Counted from the first letter of the stretch, positions 27,066 to 36,045 are shown. The stretch is 64,000 bases of DNA from Ponticaulis sp. (GCA_002723155.1 PBNO01000006.1:710438-774437); one strand, 5' to 3'. Made by a program: numbers and translations. The notes: generated by a model from the sequence alone, not told the origin.

Positions 27066-28619
27066 CTAGTCGACCAGACCCAGAGATTGGGCCAGCGCGA
27101 AGAAGATTTCGTTCTGCTCCATCACACCGCCAACACGCTCAGAGCCTGCGCCCGTTGCGAAGATCGCAACATCTTCACCGCCATGGGTTTCAGATCCCAT
27201 CGGGTAGGTAGATTGCTGCTGGTAATCAGGCGCTTCGACATCAACATCGGTCAGGTCGCCGCGCTCGCATGCGCCATTGTCTGCCGCTGTGCAAACCGCG
27301 CCCGGGCCGTTCGCGTAACCGAGCGTCGTATACGGACGACCATCTGATGCACGCAGCAGCGCACCAACCTCACTGCGGGCAAGGCCAAGGATCGGGTTAC
27401 CGCGCGCAGCGTAACCGGCAATCGTCATTGTGTGGCTGTGGTCCGCCGTAACGAGGATCATGGTTTCAGATGCGTCCGTCATCTCAACTGCCGTACGGAT
27501 TGCATCATCAAACGCGACCGCATCGACAAGCGCGCGGTGTGCGTTGCCACCATGGTGAGCGTGGTCGATACGTCCGCCCTCAACCATCAGCACGAAGCCG
27601 TCTTCATCGCGGGATAGGCGCGTGATCGCAGCCTCAGTCAACTCAGAGAGTGATGGCTCGCCCGCAGTATCATTCGGACGGTCCTGTTCGAACTGCATAT
27701 GGGATGGCTCGAACAGGCCAAGCACGCGAACGTCTGAATCAAAGTTGATCGCATCAAAACCCGCCTGATCATAAATGAAGGTGTGATCGTCAGATTTGGC
27801 AGACCATTCCGCTACGAGGTCACGACCATCGCCGCGGCGGCCTGTACGGCCTTCATATTCAGGGTCAGCCTGCTCGTTTGTCATGAAATTACTGCGGCCA
27901 CCGCCCATTGCGAGCTCTAGCCCGTCTCCGGCCGGAAAATCGATCAGCTGTGAAGCAATATCGCGGCAACCAAGCCCTGCCTGCGCGCCAACCGCACCGT
28001 CAAACTCCCAATCGCGCGATGGTGAGTGAGAATAGGTCGCTGCCGGTGTCGCGTGGGTGATACGCGCCGTAGAAACTACACCCGTTGAGAAGTCCTGCGC
28101 TTCAGCCATGCTGAAAAGCGATTCAACCTCATGGCCGAGCGACGCTGCGCAATTACCCGCCTGCACGTTACGGTCAAAGCCGAGCGTACCGGAATCGGTC
28201 TTAACGCCCGTCATCATCGCAACGGCTGTCGCGGCGCTGTCTGCCGTCTGGAAGTTGTCAGAATAGGTTTTGGACAGCGCGACATTCGGGAAGGTTTCCA
28301 TGGTCAGCTGATAGCTCTCACCGTCCAGGCCTTGCGACTGACCGGCATAAATGCGCGCTGCCGTAATGGTGGAAATGCCCATCCCGTCACCGACAAAAAT
28401 GATGACATTGCGCGCCTGACCAGCGCCGCGCGTTTCAGCCCGCGCGCTGACCCGTGCCTGCGCCGTTGTGTAATAGCTGTCTTCAGCCTGAACCGGCGTC
28501 ACGATAGTGCGCCCATAAGATGGTGCTGCGGGTGCAGTAGCCTCAACGGCCGTTTGCGTCGCGCATCCAGCCAACATTGTCGCTGACAAGAGTGCCGCGG
28601 AAAAGAGAGATGATTTCAT
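27066..28619 (-). CDS. phoA: Alkaline phosphatase (PhoA family), lipoprotein
   Basis: A 517-aa metallophosphatase. The N-terminus is a lipoprotein signal (ATMLAGC, Cys19). The active site is clear: FVGDGMGIST with a metal Asp, then TADSAATAVAMMTGVKT with the nucleophile Ser128 after Asp127. Further metal ligands lie in MVEGGRIDHAHHGGN and LVTADHSHTM, and SETHGGEDVAIFATG is near the end. It hydrolyses phosphate monoesters in the periplasm, anchored to a membrane. The start was set at ATG 28619 because the lipoprotein signal begins there; an upstream frame to 28661 adds only a poor leader. No Pho box was recognised upstream. Confidence 0.93.
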   Translation of the reverse strand: MKSSLFSAALLSATMLAGCATQTAVEATAPAAPSYGRTIVTPVQAEDSYYTTAQARVSARAETRGAGQARNVIIFVGDGMGISTITAARIYAGQSQGLDGESYQLTMETFPNVALSKTYSDNFQTADSAATAVAMMTGVKTDSGTLGFDRNVQAGNCAASLGHEVESLFSMAEAQDFSTGVVSTARITHATPAATYSHSPSRDWEFDGAVGAQAGLGCRDIASQLIDFPAGDGLELAMGGGRSNFMTNEQADPEYEGRTGRRGDGRDLVAEWSAKSDDHTFIYDQAGFDAINFDSDVRVLGLFEPSHMQFEQDRPNDTAGEPSLSELTEAAITRLSRDEDGFVLMVEGGRIDHAHHGGNAHRALVDAVAFDDAIRTAVEMTDASETMILVTADHSHTMTIAGYAARGNPILGLARSEVGALLRASDGRPYTTLGYANGPGAVCTAADNGACERGDLTDVDVEAPDYQQQSTYPMGSETHGGEDVAIFATGAGSERVGGVMEQNEIFFALAQSLGLVD

Positions 28620-28701
28620 GTGTATTCCCACCTGAGTGACCTTTGGGCTGAACATACCCACTTACACGCCAGTGCAACAGTTTTGTGAGACGCAAAAAGA
28701 A

Positions 28702-29601
28702 TTATCGACGCGCAGGGCGTCTTTGCGCGACAAGCAAAGCGACCAGAATCAGACCGCCGCCGATAAACTGCATCACTGACAGTGCCTCACCGAATACCGG
28801 CCAGCTGATGAGAGCAGACGCCACCGGCTGCACAATCACCATAATGCCTGCAATAGCAGGCGGCACACGCCCAAGCCCGGCGATAATACACCCCTGCCCC
28901 AGCACCTGCGAACACACAGCAATCGCAAGTGGCCATTTAAGTTGCCCCAGCGTTTCAGGCACGACCGGTTCACGAAACACCAGGCATAGAATGAACGCCA
29001 CGCACGCCATGGTCGCTGTCGCCCAGAACAATACATCGAGCGCGGATAAGGTATCGCGGGCCAGCTTCCCGCACAGGAAATACCCCGAAAGAAAGCAAGC
29101 TGCGAACAGCGCCAGCATATCACCGCGAATATCGCTCGCACCGCCAGCAGCCGATTTACCGGCTGACAAAAACCACACACCGCTCAGCGCAAGCGCCACG
29201 GCAATCGCCCAGAAAATACTCGGACGATCCTTCAGGAACACCCAGGCCAGAACGCCAACAAACAGGCTGCCCATATTCACAATAAAGGTCGCGTTCGCCA
29301 CAGATGTCATGGTGAGCGACAAATGCCAGACGCCAATATCCAGACCGAAGAACACACCAGTCAGAATCGCAAACAGGTTCGGCTTAGCTGGCAGCCTGCC
29401 TCTGGCTACAAACACCATCAGAATGACGGGCAAAGACAGGAAGAATCGCCAGAAGCCGGTTGCCTGCGGCCCGACGCCATCGCCAACCGACAGGCGCAGA
29501 CCAATCGCCGCGAACCCGACAAGCACGCCTCCCGTCAACAGAAGCACGGTTCCGATGAGCACGCTGCGGGCATCGCCATACGCAGCCGTTTGAGTTGTCA
29601 T
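28702..29601 (-). CDS. DMT-superfamily (EamA) transporter
   Basis: A 299-aa inner-membrane protein with ten hydrophobic helices in two EamA repeats. The first runs from VLIGTVLLLTGGVLVGFAAI to WAIAVALALSGVWFLS, the second from DMLALFAACFLSGYFL to the end, with the repeat-end motif GEALSVMQFIGGGLILVALL. Such proteins export metabolites or amino acids, and the substrate cannot be read from sequence. Its ATG overlaps the gluQ stop codon as ATGA, so translation is coupled to gluQ. A long frame on the opposite strand (28685-29593) is a shadow of this gene. Confidence 0.9.
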   Translation of the reverse strand: MTTQTAAYGDARSVLIGTVLLLTGGVLVGFAAIGLRLSVGDGVGPQATGFWRFFLSLPVILMVFVARGRLPAKPNLFAILTGVFFGLDIGVWHLSLTMTSVANATFIVNMGSLFVGVLAWVFLKDRPSIFWAIAVALALSGVWFLSAGKSAAGGASDIRGDMLALFAACFLSGYFLCGKLARDTLSALDVLFWATATMACVAFILCLVFREPVVPETLGQLKWPLAIAVCSQVLGQGCIIAGLGRVPPAIAGIMVIVQPVASALISWPVFGEALSVMQFIGGGLILVALLVAQRRPARR

Positions 29602-30485
29602 TGAAGGGTCCAGTCACGAAAGATCTGCTCGGGCCTTACACCCTCTTCGCGCAAGCTCTCAAGCGTTCGGGACCGATCCGACTTTGAAAATTTCTTCCCG
29701 TCTGTATCGAGAATGAGACCATGGTGACGATAGGCCGGCGTCGGCCAGTCGAACAGGCGCTGCAGCAGCACATGGATATGGGTCGAAAAATAGAGGTCGC
29801 GCCCGCGCACCACATGGCTGATTCCCTGCAGCGCGTCATCATGGGTCACCGCTAGATGATAGCTGGTCGGCGTATCCTTGCGGGCAAGCACTACATCACC
29901 CAGCCATTCAGGATGTGCCTTTATCTCACCTGCCATGATGCCCGATCCTTCTTCGATGAAAGACAGATCATCAAACGCGGCGCCCAGATAGTCACGACAG
30001 GCTGAAAGCGATAACCGCCAGGCGAAACTGTCGCCGCGCCCGACCCGCATTTCTTCCTCATCGGCAGACATAGGGATGCCCGGCCCGGGATAGGGACGCT
30101 CGCCAGCGGGACTTTCGCCAATACCTCTTTCATCGAGGTCGGCATTCAGGGCCTTACGCGTCAGAAAGCTGCGATAAACCAGCCCTTTTTCGCGCAGCTC
30201 ACCCAGCGCGCGCGTGTAATCATCGAAATGATCCGATTGGCGCCTTACCGGTTCTGGCCAGTCAAAGCCAAGCCAGTTGAGGTCATCATAAATACCGGCC
30301 TCGAAATCCGGTTTGCATCGTGTCTGGTCAATATCTTCAATCCGCAGAAGGCATTTGCCGCCCTGATCATCTGCGAATCGGAAGGCTTCACGCGCGGCGA
30401 TCGCATGCCCGATATGCAGCCTGCCCGTCGGGCTTGGCGCAAAGCGCGTAACTGGAAAATCGGCTTTTTTGATGAGTTCGGGCAT
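29598..30485 (-). CDS. gluQ: Glutamyl-Q tRNA(Asp) synthetase GluQ
   Basis: A 295-aa truncated glutamyl-tRNA synthetase that glutamylates queuosine in tRNA-Asp. It has the class I motifs FAPSPTGRLHIGHA (~15-28) and KFSKSDRS (~262-269), with LRIEDIDQTR between, and lacks the anticodon-binding domain of GltX. In the E. coli enzyme a zinc site holds CxC near the position that here reads YRSFLTRKAL. I see no cysteine there, so the zinc appears to be lost. Otherwise length and motifs are normal. It is the first gene of a coupled pair with the DMT transporter. Confidence 0.93.
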   Translation of the reverse strand: MPELIKKADFPVTRFAPSPTGRLHIGHAIAAREAFRFADDQGGKCLLRIEDIDQTRCKPDFEAGIYDDLNWLGFDWPEPVRRQSDHFDDYTRALGELREKGLVYRSFLTRKALNADLDERGIGESPAGERPYPGPGIPMSADEEEMRVGRGDSFAWRLSLSACRDYLGAAFDDLSFIEEGSGIMAGEIKAHPEWLGDVVLARKDTPTSYHLAVTHDDALQGISHVVRGRDLYFSTHIHVLLQRLFDWPTPAYRHHGLILDTDGKKFSKSDRSRTLESLREEGVRPEQIFRDWTLQ

Positions 30486-30892
30486 GAATCACAGAAAAAA
30501 TCAGCGTGCGGCCAAACGTAGCTGAAAAAAATTTTTGCGCACCTGCCCCACTTCAGAAAGTTCAAATAGACCTGATTATACAAGATTTTCTGGGCGCATA
30601 CTGTTGCAGGATCAGGATATTAAACCCCTGTAATAATTGTGGTTATAGGGGCAAAAGAGGTCATTCAGCACCTGACACTCACATTAACGGCAGCGGCTAA
30701 ATCTGTTCAGAATAGGTTCAGGACAACATTACTATCTTGTCATGAACACTGAGGTTTTCGCTTTGCTTTGCCACAACTGTTGCCTAGTCTGGACTTGGAA
30801 GCATCCTTTCAGATTGCCGACGCCTTGGAGGGGACCGCGTGACTGACAGAGTAGTAGACTTCCAGTGGTTTTTGAAACGAGGGACGAAAACT
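30486..30892. other. 407-bp upstream region of the first secreted paralogue
   Basis: No gene is seen. A 9-bp hairpin lies at 30625-30651 (CCCCTGTAA and TTATAGGGG around a 9-base loop, one G-T pair) without a T-run. The last 170 bp should hold the promoter and leader of the secreted protein. An in-frame extension upstream of its ATG has no ribosome site. The region next to gluQ is A+T-rich and probably contains the divergent gluQ promoter. Confidence 0.45.
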
Positions 30893-31351
30893 ATGTACCG
30901 CAAACTAGCAATTGCTGCCGCAGCAGCACTCTTCACCACTGGCGCAGCAGTTGCCCAGGACTATTCTCTGAACCCGAACTTCGGTTCTGCTTCTCTGTCG
31001 TCCGGCTTCTCGCCTGATCCATACAACGTCAACATCACAGCGGGCGGCAGCATTGATGCGTCTCGCCTTGGCTGCGCGGGCAACATTTCAAACGCACCGG
31101 ATTTCCGCCTGCAGTATCAGGCTGGCGGCGTTCTGCCTCTGATCATCTCGGTTGCGTCCAGCGAAGACACAACGCTGGTCATCAACATGCCAGACGGTTC
31201 GTGGATGTGTGACGATGATGGCGGCAACGGCCTGAACCCGTCTGTTTACCTGTCTAACCCATCTTCCGGTCAGTATGACATCTGGGTTGGCACATTCGGT
31301 GGCGGCTATGCGAACTCTATGCTCTCCATCTCCGAGCTGAGCAGCAACTAA
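30893..31351 (+). CDS. Small secreted protein, first of a tandem paralogous pair
   Basis: A 152-aa protein with a signal peptide (LAIAAAAALFTTGAAVA, cleavage before QDYSLNPNFGS). The mature domain has the pattern YSLNPNFGS, GFSPDPYNVNITAGGSIDAS, LGCAGNISNAPDFRL, TTLVINMPDGSWMCDDD, LNPSVYLSNPSSGQYDIWVGTF. I recall this beta-sandwich domain, often in tandem and sometimes labelled peptidase S1-like, in secreted alphaproteobacterial proteins of unknown function. Two cysteines could form a disulfide. The downstream gene is a paralogue. The ATG at 30893 has GAGGGA upstream, and a strong terminator follows. Confidence 0.85.
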   Translation: MYRKLAIAAAAALFTTGAAVAQDYSLNPNFGSASLSSGFSPDPYNVNITAGGSIDASRLGCAGNISNAPDFRLQYQAGGVLPLIISVASSEDTTLVINMPDGSWMCDDDGGNGLNPSVYLSNPSSGQYDIWVGTFGGGYANSMLSISELSSN

Positions 31352-31375
31352 GCTCCACACAATCATTTCGATAAG

Positions 31376-31405
31376 AGCCGGTCAGTCCATCTGACCGGCT
31401 TTTTT
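31376..31405 (+). terminator. Terminator after the first secreted paralogue
   Basis: AGCCGGTCAG-TCCAT-CTGACCGGCT is a perfect 10-bp stem followed by TTTTT. It lies between the two paralogues, so each has its own transcript end. Confidence 0.95.
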
Positions 31406-31574
31406 ATGCCCCGTACGCACCACACATTTGAGGGAGTTGACGTAGAGGCGACAAAGTTTTTGCAGTTCAACACCTAGCAAAATTCTGAAATGTTTTTAGG
31501 GTCATGCTTCCTGTCTACTGAGGGGACGAAGGCGAGCCGATGCTCGCCACAAAAATATGTCAGGGGGTCTGACC

Positions 31575-32006
31575 ATGCTTCGTAAACTTATCCTTGCTGC
31601 ATCTACCGCAGCGCTTATCGCTACACCTGCAATCGCGCAGGACTACTCACTTGAGCCAAACTTCGGCACATTCTCACTTGCAGCAGGTTTCAACCCTGAC
31701 CCTGCAGAGCTCGCAATCGTCGCTGGCGGCACTGTTGACGCATCAAGCGTTGGCTGCGCAGGCATGATCTCTCAGGCTCCTGATGCGCGCCTGATGTGGA
31801 CTGGCGGCCAGTTCTCTCTGGGTGCGACATCTGACGCTGACACAACAATCATCGTGAACACGCCAGACGGCAGCTGGGTTTGCGCTGACGACACAAACGG
31901 CTTCAACCCTGAAGTAACTGTGTCTGGTTCTGGCCAGTACGACATCTGGGTTGGCGTTTTTGGCGGCGGCACAGCTGCTGCAACGCTCTACGCAACTGAA
32001 TTCTAG
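31575..32006 (+). CDS. Small secreted protein, second of the tandem pair
   Basis: A 143-aa protein with a signal peptide (LILAASTAALIATPAIA, cleavage before QDYSLEPNFGT). The mature part parallels its neighbour position for position: YSLEPNFGTFSLAAGFNPDP, AGGTVDASSVGCAGMISQAPDARL, TTIIVNTPDGSWVCADD, GQYDIWVGVFGGG. The two are related over their whole length but differ at many sites, so the duplication is old. It is strongly acidic and lacks Lys in most of the mature part. The ATG at 31575 is preceded by CAGGGGG. A terminator follows. Role unknown; a surface or periplasmic binding protein is likely. Confidence 0.85.
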   Translation: MLRKLILAASTAALIATPAIAQDYSLEPNFGTFSLAAGFNPDPAELAIVAGGTVDASSVGCAGMISQAPDARLMWTGGQFSLGATSDADTTIIVNTPDGSWVCADDTNGFNPEVTVSGSGQYDIWVGVFGGGTAAATLYATEF

Positions 32007-32030
32007 GATCTGTTCTCAGATCTGAAGAAA

Positions 32031-32058
32031 GCCGGTCCTGCAGAGGGCCGGCTTTTTT
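32031..32058 (+). terminator. Terminator after the second secreted paralogue
   Basis: GCCGGTCC-TGCAGA-GGGCCGGC forms an 8-bp stem with one G-T pair, followed by TTTTTT. Confidence 0.92.
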
Positions 32059-32130
32059 GTATTGGCCACTAACACCTTGCGTAGTCGCTCCCGTTAAGTC
32101 CTGATAGCCCGCATCACACAGAGCGCACTA

Positions 32131-32760
32131 ATGCATCCAACACGCGAACAAATGAGGACGGCCTGCGAGGCGTTATGTGCCCGCGATGACGCCCTTGCGC
32201 GCGCATATTCAACACTTGGCGTTCCGGAATGGCGTATCCAGCCTGCAAGCTATGAGGCGCTGGCACGAACAGTTGTCTATCAACTGATCTCGACAAAAGC
32301 TGCCGATGCGATCTGGGCGCGCGTCTGCGACTGGGCGGCAGGCGACCTCTCACCCCAGCGTGTGATGAATGCCACTGAGGACGAATTGCGTGGCTGCGGC
32401 CTGTCCCGCCCGAAAGTCCGACATCTGACGACCATCGCCGAAGCCATCGCAACGCAAAGCCTCGACATCGCGCTATTGCACGACATGCCAGACGCTGAAG
32501 CGCGCAAGCATCTGACGGCCGTAAAAGGAATTGGTCCGTGGACGGCAGAACTGTTCTTAATGTGCTCGCTTGGCCGGATTAATGCCTTTCCGGAAGGAGA
32601 CGTTGGCTTGATGGAATCGCTGCGCCTTCTAAGCCAGGCTGAAGACCGCCTTACCGCGAAAGCTTTTCTGACCCATGCCGAGAGCTGGCGCCCCTATCGC
32701 GGTGTCGCGGCCCACCTTTTATGGGGCTATATCAACCATTTAAGAGGCAATGCGCGCTGA
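32131..32760 (+). CDS. DNA-3-methyladenine glycosylase (AlkA-like)
   Basis: A 209-aa DNA repair glycosylase of the HhH-GPD superfamily that removes alkylated bases. Marks: ALARTVVYQLISTKAADAIWARV, the helix-hairpin-helix LTAVKGIGPWTAELFLM, and the catalytic Asp in FPEGDVGLMESL. WRPYRGVAAHLLWGYI at the end is typical of the AlkA/MAG group. It lacks an iron-sulfur Cys cluster, which separates it from Nth/MutY. It is shorter than E. coli AlkA because the N-terminal TBP-like domain is missing. Cytoplasmic, single gene. Confidence 0.92.
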   Translation: MHPTREQMRTACEALCARDDALARAYSTLGVPEWRIQPASYEALARTVVYQLISTKAADAIWARVCDWAAGDLSPQRVMNATEDELRGCGLSRPKVRHLTTIAEAIATQSLDIALLHDMPDAEARKHLTAVKGIGPWTAELFLMCSLGRINAFPEGDVGLMESLRLLSQAEDRLTAKAFLTHAESWRPYRGVAAHLLWGYINHLRGNAR

Positions 32761-32899
32761 ATCTGCAGGCATATTTACGCGCGTGGATATAAACTGCGTT
32801 TGTCATAAAGCTGTAGTGGTGAATCAGTTAATCATCTCACTGGAAAGATCAGTAGAGTCGCTATACTTCTGATCTTATCGGCAACGATGCGAGGTGAGT

Positions 32900-33466
32900 A
32901 TGACGGCTTCTGTCTCAAATACCCCTGCCAACGCGTGGCCCGCACTTGTTCTCAATGCGGACTACCGGCCGCTTTCCTATTATCCGCTTTCAATCTGGCC
33001 CTGGCAGGACGTCGTCAAAGCCGTCTTTCTGGAGCGGGTGGATGTAGTGGCCCAGTATGATCACGTGGTGCGGTCCCCGTCTTTCCAGATGCAGCTTCCC
33101 AGCGTCATCTGCCTGCGGGAATTCATAAAGCAGGACCGGTCTCCGGCCTTTACACGCTTCAATGTGTTCCTGAGAGATGGATTTTCCTGCGTGTATTGCG
33201 GATCGGGCGATGATCTCACATTCGATCATCTCATTCCGCGCTCGCGCGGTGGCACCACCTGCTGGAACAATATCGTCACCGCCTGTAGCCCGTGTAATCT
33301 GAAAAAGGCCAATCGCCTGCCAGATGACATTGGCATGCACCCGAACCGAAAACCAGAATGCCCCTCCAACTACCAGCTACAGGATCAGGGGCGGCGCTTC
33401 CCGCCGAACCATCTGCATGAGACCTGGATGGACTATCTCTACTGGGATGTGGAGCTGACAAACTAA
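32900..33466 (+). CDS. HNH endonuclease family protein
   Basis: A 188-aa protein with an HNH nuclease motif: FSCVYCGSGDDLTFDHLIPRS (~94-114), then RGGTTCWNNIVTACSPCNLKKANR. It has the two CxxC zinc pairs and the metal Asp-His. The N-terminus (LVLNADYRPLSYYPLSIWPWQD) is characteristic of a housekeeping HNH family found in most alphaproteobacteria and not tied to mobile elements. The target is unknown. The ATG at 32900 follows GAGG by five bases. A GTG six bases earlier is possible. Confidence 0.9.
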   Translation: MTASVSNTPANAWPALVLNADYRPLSYYPLSIWPWQDVVKAVFLERVDVVAQYDHVVRSPSFQMQLPSVICLREFIKQDRSPAFTRFNVFLRDGFSCVYCGSGDDLTFDHLIPRSRGGTTCWNNIVTACSPCNLKKANRLPDDIGMHPNRKPECPSNYQLQDQGRRFPPNHLHETWMDYLYWDVELTN

Positions 33467-33477
33467 CGCTTACGAAA

Positions 33478-33499
33478 AAGGCCGCATCTTTGCGGCCTT
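33478..33499 (-). terminator. Terminator between the HNH gene and the acidic protein gene
   Basis: AAGGCCGCA-TCTT-TGCGGCCTT is a perfect 9-bp stem. The minus strand continues with TTT, so it ends the acidic-protein transcript, and it may serve the HNH gene as well. Confidence 0.85.
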
Positions 33500-33514
33500 C
33501 CATTTATCCCGCGC

Positions 33515-35089
33515 TTACATCCACGGATTATATTTATAAACGGTTCTGCGCCCGCCACGCAGCTCAGGCTCCGGTTCCGGCTCTGGCGGTTTTTCAAACA
33601 CCGGGTCTGCTTCAACAGGAGCAACCTCAGCCTCAATGACCGAGCAATCATCGTGAGGCTCTACGACGACCTCCTCGACCGCGTCCACAAACTCCACGGC
33701 ATCTTCGACCGGTGACGGTGCCGCTTCGGGCGATTTATGCGCCGCCGCCATAATCGTGCGTGACAGAAACGCCGTTGGCGGCAATTGCATGGCTGGCATA
33801 GACGCTGCAGCGGCGGCTTCTTCAGCGAGATATGCTTCGATTTCGCTGACCTCGACCGTCATGACGTTCGGCATTGTGTATTCGAGTGGCGTGACCTTCG
33901 TCGCATCGATTGTGATACTCAGGCCTTCCATGGCCGGCCCCGCATGAACCACCGCTTTGGGCGGCTCGACTTCAGGCTCAGTCGGCACAGTGGTCTCGAC
34001 CGGAGTAAGTGGTACGGAGCTCTTCTCAGAGGCAATCCACTCATCGCTTTCAGACGCCTCGTCCTCGCCAATAGCTTCAACCGCAGACGCACCGACCGTG
34101 CCGAAAGCTCCAATCGCCCCGAAGGTCGCAGACGTCAGAATGTCCGGGCGCGGCAACTGCGCGGCTGGCGCATTGTCAAACGCTTCATCCGGCATAGGCT
34201 CTGATGCGGTCGCTTCGCTTAAAAGCTCCGGATGGTCATCAACTGCCGGAAGCGGTTCGCGGGCTGCAGGGGCGAATCCGAAATCCTGATCATCATCGCT
34301 ATCAAAGTAATCTTCGACCGTTTCGCCACTCGCTTCAGCCGCCGCATCCGGCACGCTCCATGGCGATCCGCTATCATAATCTTCCTTGGTTTGTGTCTCC
34401 GGCTCATCATCGATGACCAGTTCATCCGAACCGCCCTCAACCCCAGTGCCGACAGCCGCAAGGCCGGTTGCCCCCACAGAGAGCCCTGAAAGAGACTCAC
34501 GACGTGACAGCTCAATCACAGGGTCTGCAACGGGCGGAACATCCATAGCGTCATCGCTCTCAGCCGTCGTGCCGACATCATCAAGCTCGAGGACCTCATC
34601 TTCAGCGGCCTCTTCTTCAGGCGGTACGCCGTTGACCTTCGCGGCGAGCATTGCCACGCGCGACGCCATTTCAGGCTGGTCGGGAAACGTAACCTCCGGG
34701 CGAGGCGTGGCGGGAACCACTTTATCTTTCGATTTGCGGTCCGGTTTCTTCTCTTTGTCCAGCTCAAGGGCTGATACAATGCGGTCAATCACGTCGGTCG
34801 CGCCGGTAATCTGACGACGCGCAGTAGAGACGAGATTATCAACGCGCAGCGTATACTGCATGCCGTTGGAATCAGTTGTATTGGCAAGGATGGACTCGCT
34901 GACAGTTTCCAGCACGCGGCCGCCAGCATCCAGCAGAACGACGCGGCTTGGCGCCTGACCGATTGTCACGCGATAGCCTTCAGTGTCGTAAATGCATGTC
35001 CCATCCTGACCTTCCAGCCAGGTGATCTTCGATGCCTCAGTCATCTCGATCAGCTTATCGATCAGACGCTTGGTCGATGGATGCAACAT
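33515..35089 (-). CDS. Large acidic low-complexity protein with conserved ends
   Basis: A 524-aa protein. Residues 1-105 form a folded-looking N-terminal domain (STKRLIDKLIEMTEASKITWLEGQDG, YRVTIGQAPSRVVLLDAGG, then MQYTLRVDNLVSTARRQITGA). About 370 residues of acidic, Pro/Ala/Glu-rich low-complexity sequence follow. The end is again distinct: GGRRTVYKYNPWM. No signal peptide or membrane helix. The layout, a small domain plus a long disordered linker plus a short terminal motif, suggests a scaffold whose last residues dock to a partner. I do not recognise a named family. Its terminator is at 33478-33499. Confidence 0.75.
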   Translation of the reverse strand: MLHPSTKRLIDKLIEMTEASKITWLEGQDGTCIYDTEGYRVTIGQAPSRVVLLDAGGRVLETVSESILANTTDSNGMQYTLRVDNLVSTARRQITGATDVIDRIVSALELDKEKKPDRKSKDKVVPATPRPEVTFPDQPEMASRVAMLAAKVNGVPPEEEAAEDEVLELDDVGTTAESDDAMDVPPVADPVIELSRRESLSGLSVGATGLAAVGTGVEGGSDELVIDDEPETQTKEDYDSGSPWSVPDAAAEASGETVEDYFDSDDDQDFGFAPAAREPLPAVDDHPELLSEATASEPMPDEAFDNAPAAQLPRPDILTSATFGAIGAFGTVGASAVEAIGEDEASESDEWIASEKSSVPLTPVETTVPTEPEVEPPKAVVHAGPAMEGLSITIDATKVTPLEYTMPNVMTVEVSEIEAYLAEEAAAAASMPAMQLPPTAFLSRTIMAAAHKSPEAAPSPVEDAVEFVDAVEEVVVEPHDDCSVIEAEVAPVEADPVFEKPPEPEPEPELRGGRRTVYKYNPWM

Positions 35090-35243
35090 TACAAACCCGC
35101 TCCACTGGTACTCCCAGTAGATTAAATCACCTTAACCCGGCCCCCGGAAGAGGCCGGACCATGGAAAACCGGAAACTGACTGAAATTTTTACACTGTCAG
35201 GTGAGGTCTGCCTGCGGCTCTATCGCAAGGTAAATACCCGGCC

Positions 35244-35894
35244 TCAGCCTGCTTCAATCACCTCACGCACTTCGCTGAGGAAGGTTTCAACCGGTTCATC
35301 ACCCGCCGTGGACAGCCCTGATCGGAAGCCGCGGATCGTGCCCTCTGGGTCCACGAGGAAGTACATTGGCACCCATGGCAGGTCGAATGCGTCAATTGCA
35401 CTGGCATCGCTATCAACCGCCGAATGGCCGCCATAACCGGTCTCTTCGGTATAGGCTTCAAGGCTCTCCCACCGGCCAAACGCATCATTGATACGGTTCG
35501 GGTTTGGCGGCGAATGAATGGAGAGCATGCCCAGCCCCTCTTCGTCCTGAACCGCCGCATAGAGCGCATCAACATGGCGCGCATCGACGATACAATCCGG
35601 ACACCAGAGCCCCCAGAAATCGACAATCATCCACTGACCGCGAATATCCTGATCCGTGATCTCTGCACCATCCGGCATGGAGACAGAGAATGCCGGAAGC
35701 GTTTCACCCAGCAGGCCATACTGGAAAGGACGGCCCGCGTCATCGCGCGGCACATCACCGTCTTCAATCGCAGCGCCGTCAGGCGGCGGCAGGTTTTCTG
35801 TGATGAAGCCGGTCGCCTCAGGCCCCTGACCGCACGCTGCAAGCAGAAGCGCCAGGCCGCCAAATGCAGCGTTCCGCAATGTCATGATATTCAT
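35244..35894 (-). CDS. TlpA/thioredoxin-like lipoprotein
   Basis: A 216-aa protein with a lipoprotein signal (GGLALLLAACG, lipobox LAAC) and a thioredoxin/AhpC-TSA fold: LPAFSVSMPDGAEI, VDFWGLWCPDCIVDARHV with the redox pair CPDC (~97-100), LSIHSPPNPNR, then WVPMYFLVDPEGTIRG with the cis-Pro. It should reduce or handle disulfides or peroxides in the periplasm, tethered to a membrane. An alternative start three codons in (35885) is possible. Divergent from suhB. Confidence 0.9.
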   Translation of the reverse strand: MNIMTLRNAAFGGLALLLAACGQGPEATGFITENLPPPDGAAIEDGDVPRDDAGRPFQYGLLGETLPAFSVSMPDGAEITDQDIRGQWMIVDFWGLWCPDCIVDARHVDALYAAVQDEEGLGMLSIHSPPNPNRINDAFGRWESLEAYTEETGYGGHSAVDSDASAIDAFDLPWVPMYFLVDPEGTIRGFRSGLSTAGDEPVETFLSEVREVIEAG

Positions 35895-36045
35895 ATGATC
35901 AGCTCCAACACCCTTTTCCCGAGGGCCATTTTCGCCCCGAATTGATTAAGCTTTCACTGCAGCTTAACGGCTCTTTATCTTGACCAGACGCATAAGGACC
36001 GATACGGCCCCTTCTGATAACGTTACACGAACGAAATTTATATCC

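Noticed and set aside
28685..29593. 302-codon plus-strand frame opposite the DMT transporter
   Set aside because: The minus-strand frame has ten membrane helices and is coupled to gluQ by ATGA. The plus frame is Pro/Thr/Ser-rich with no motif.
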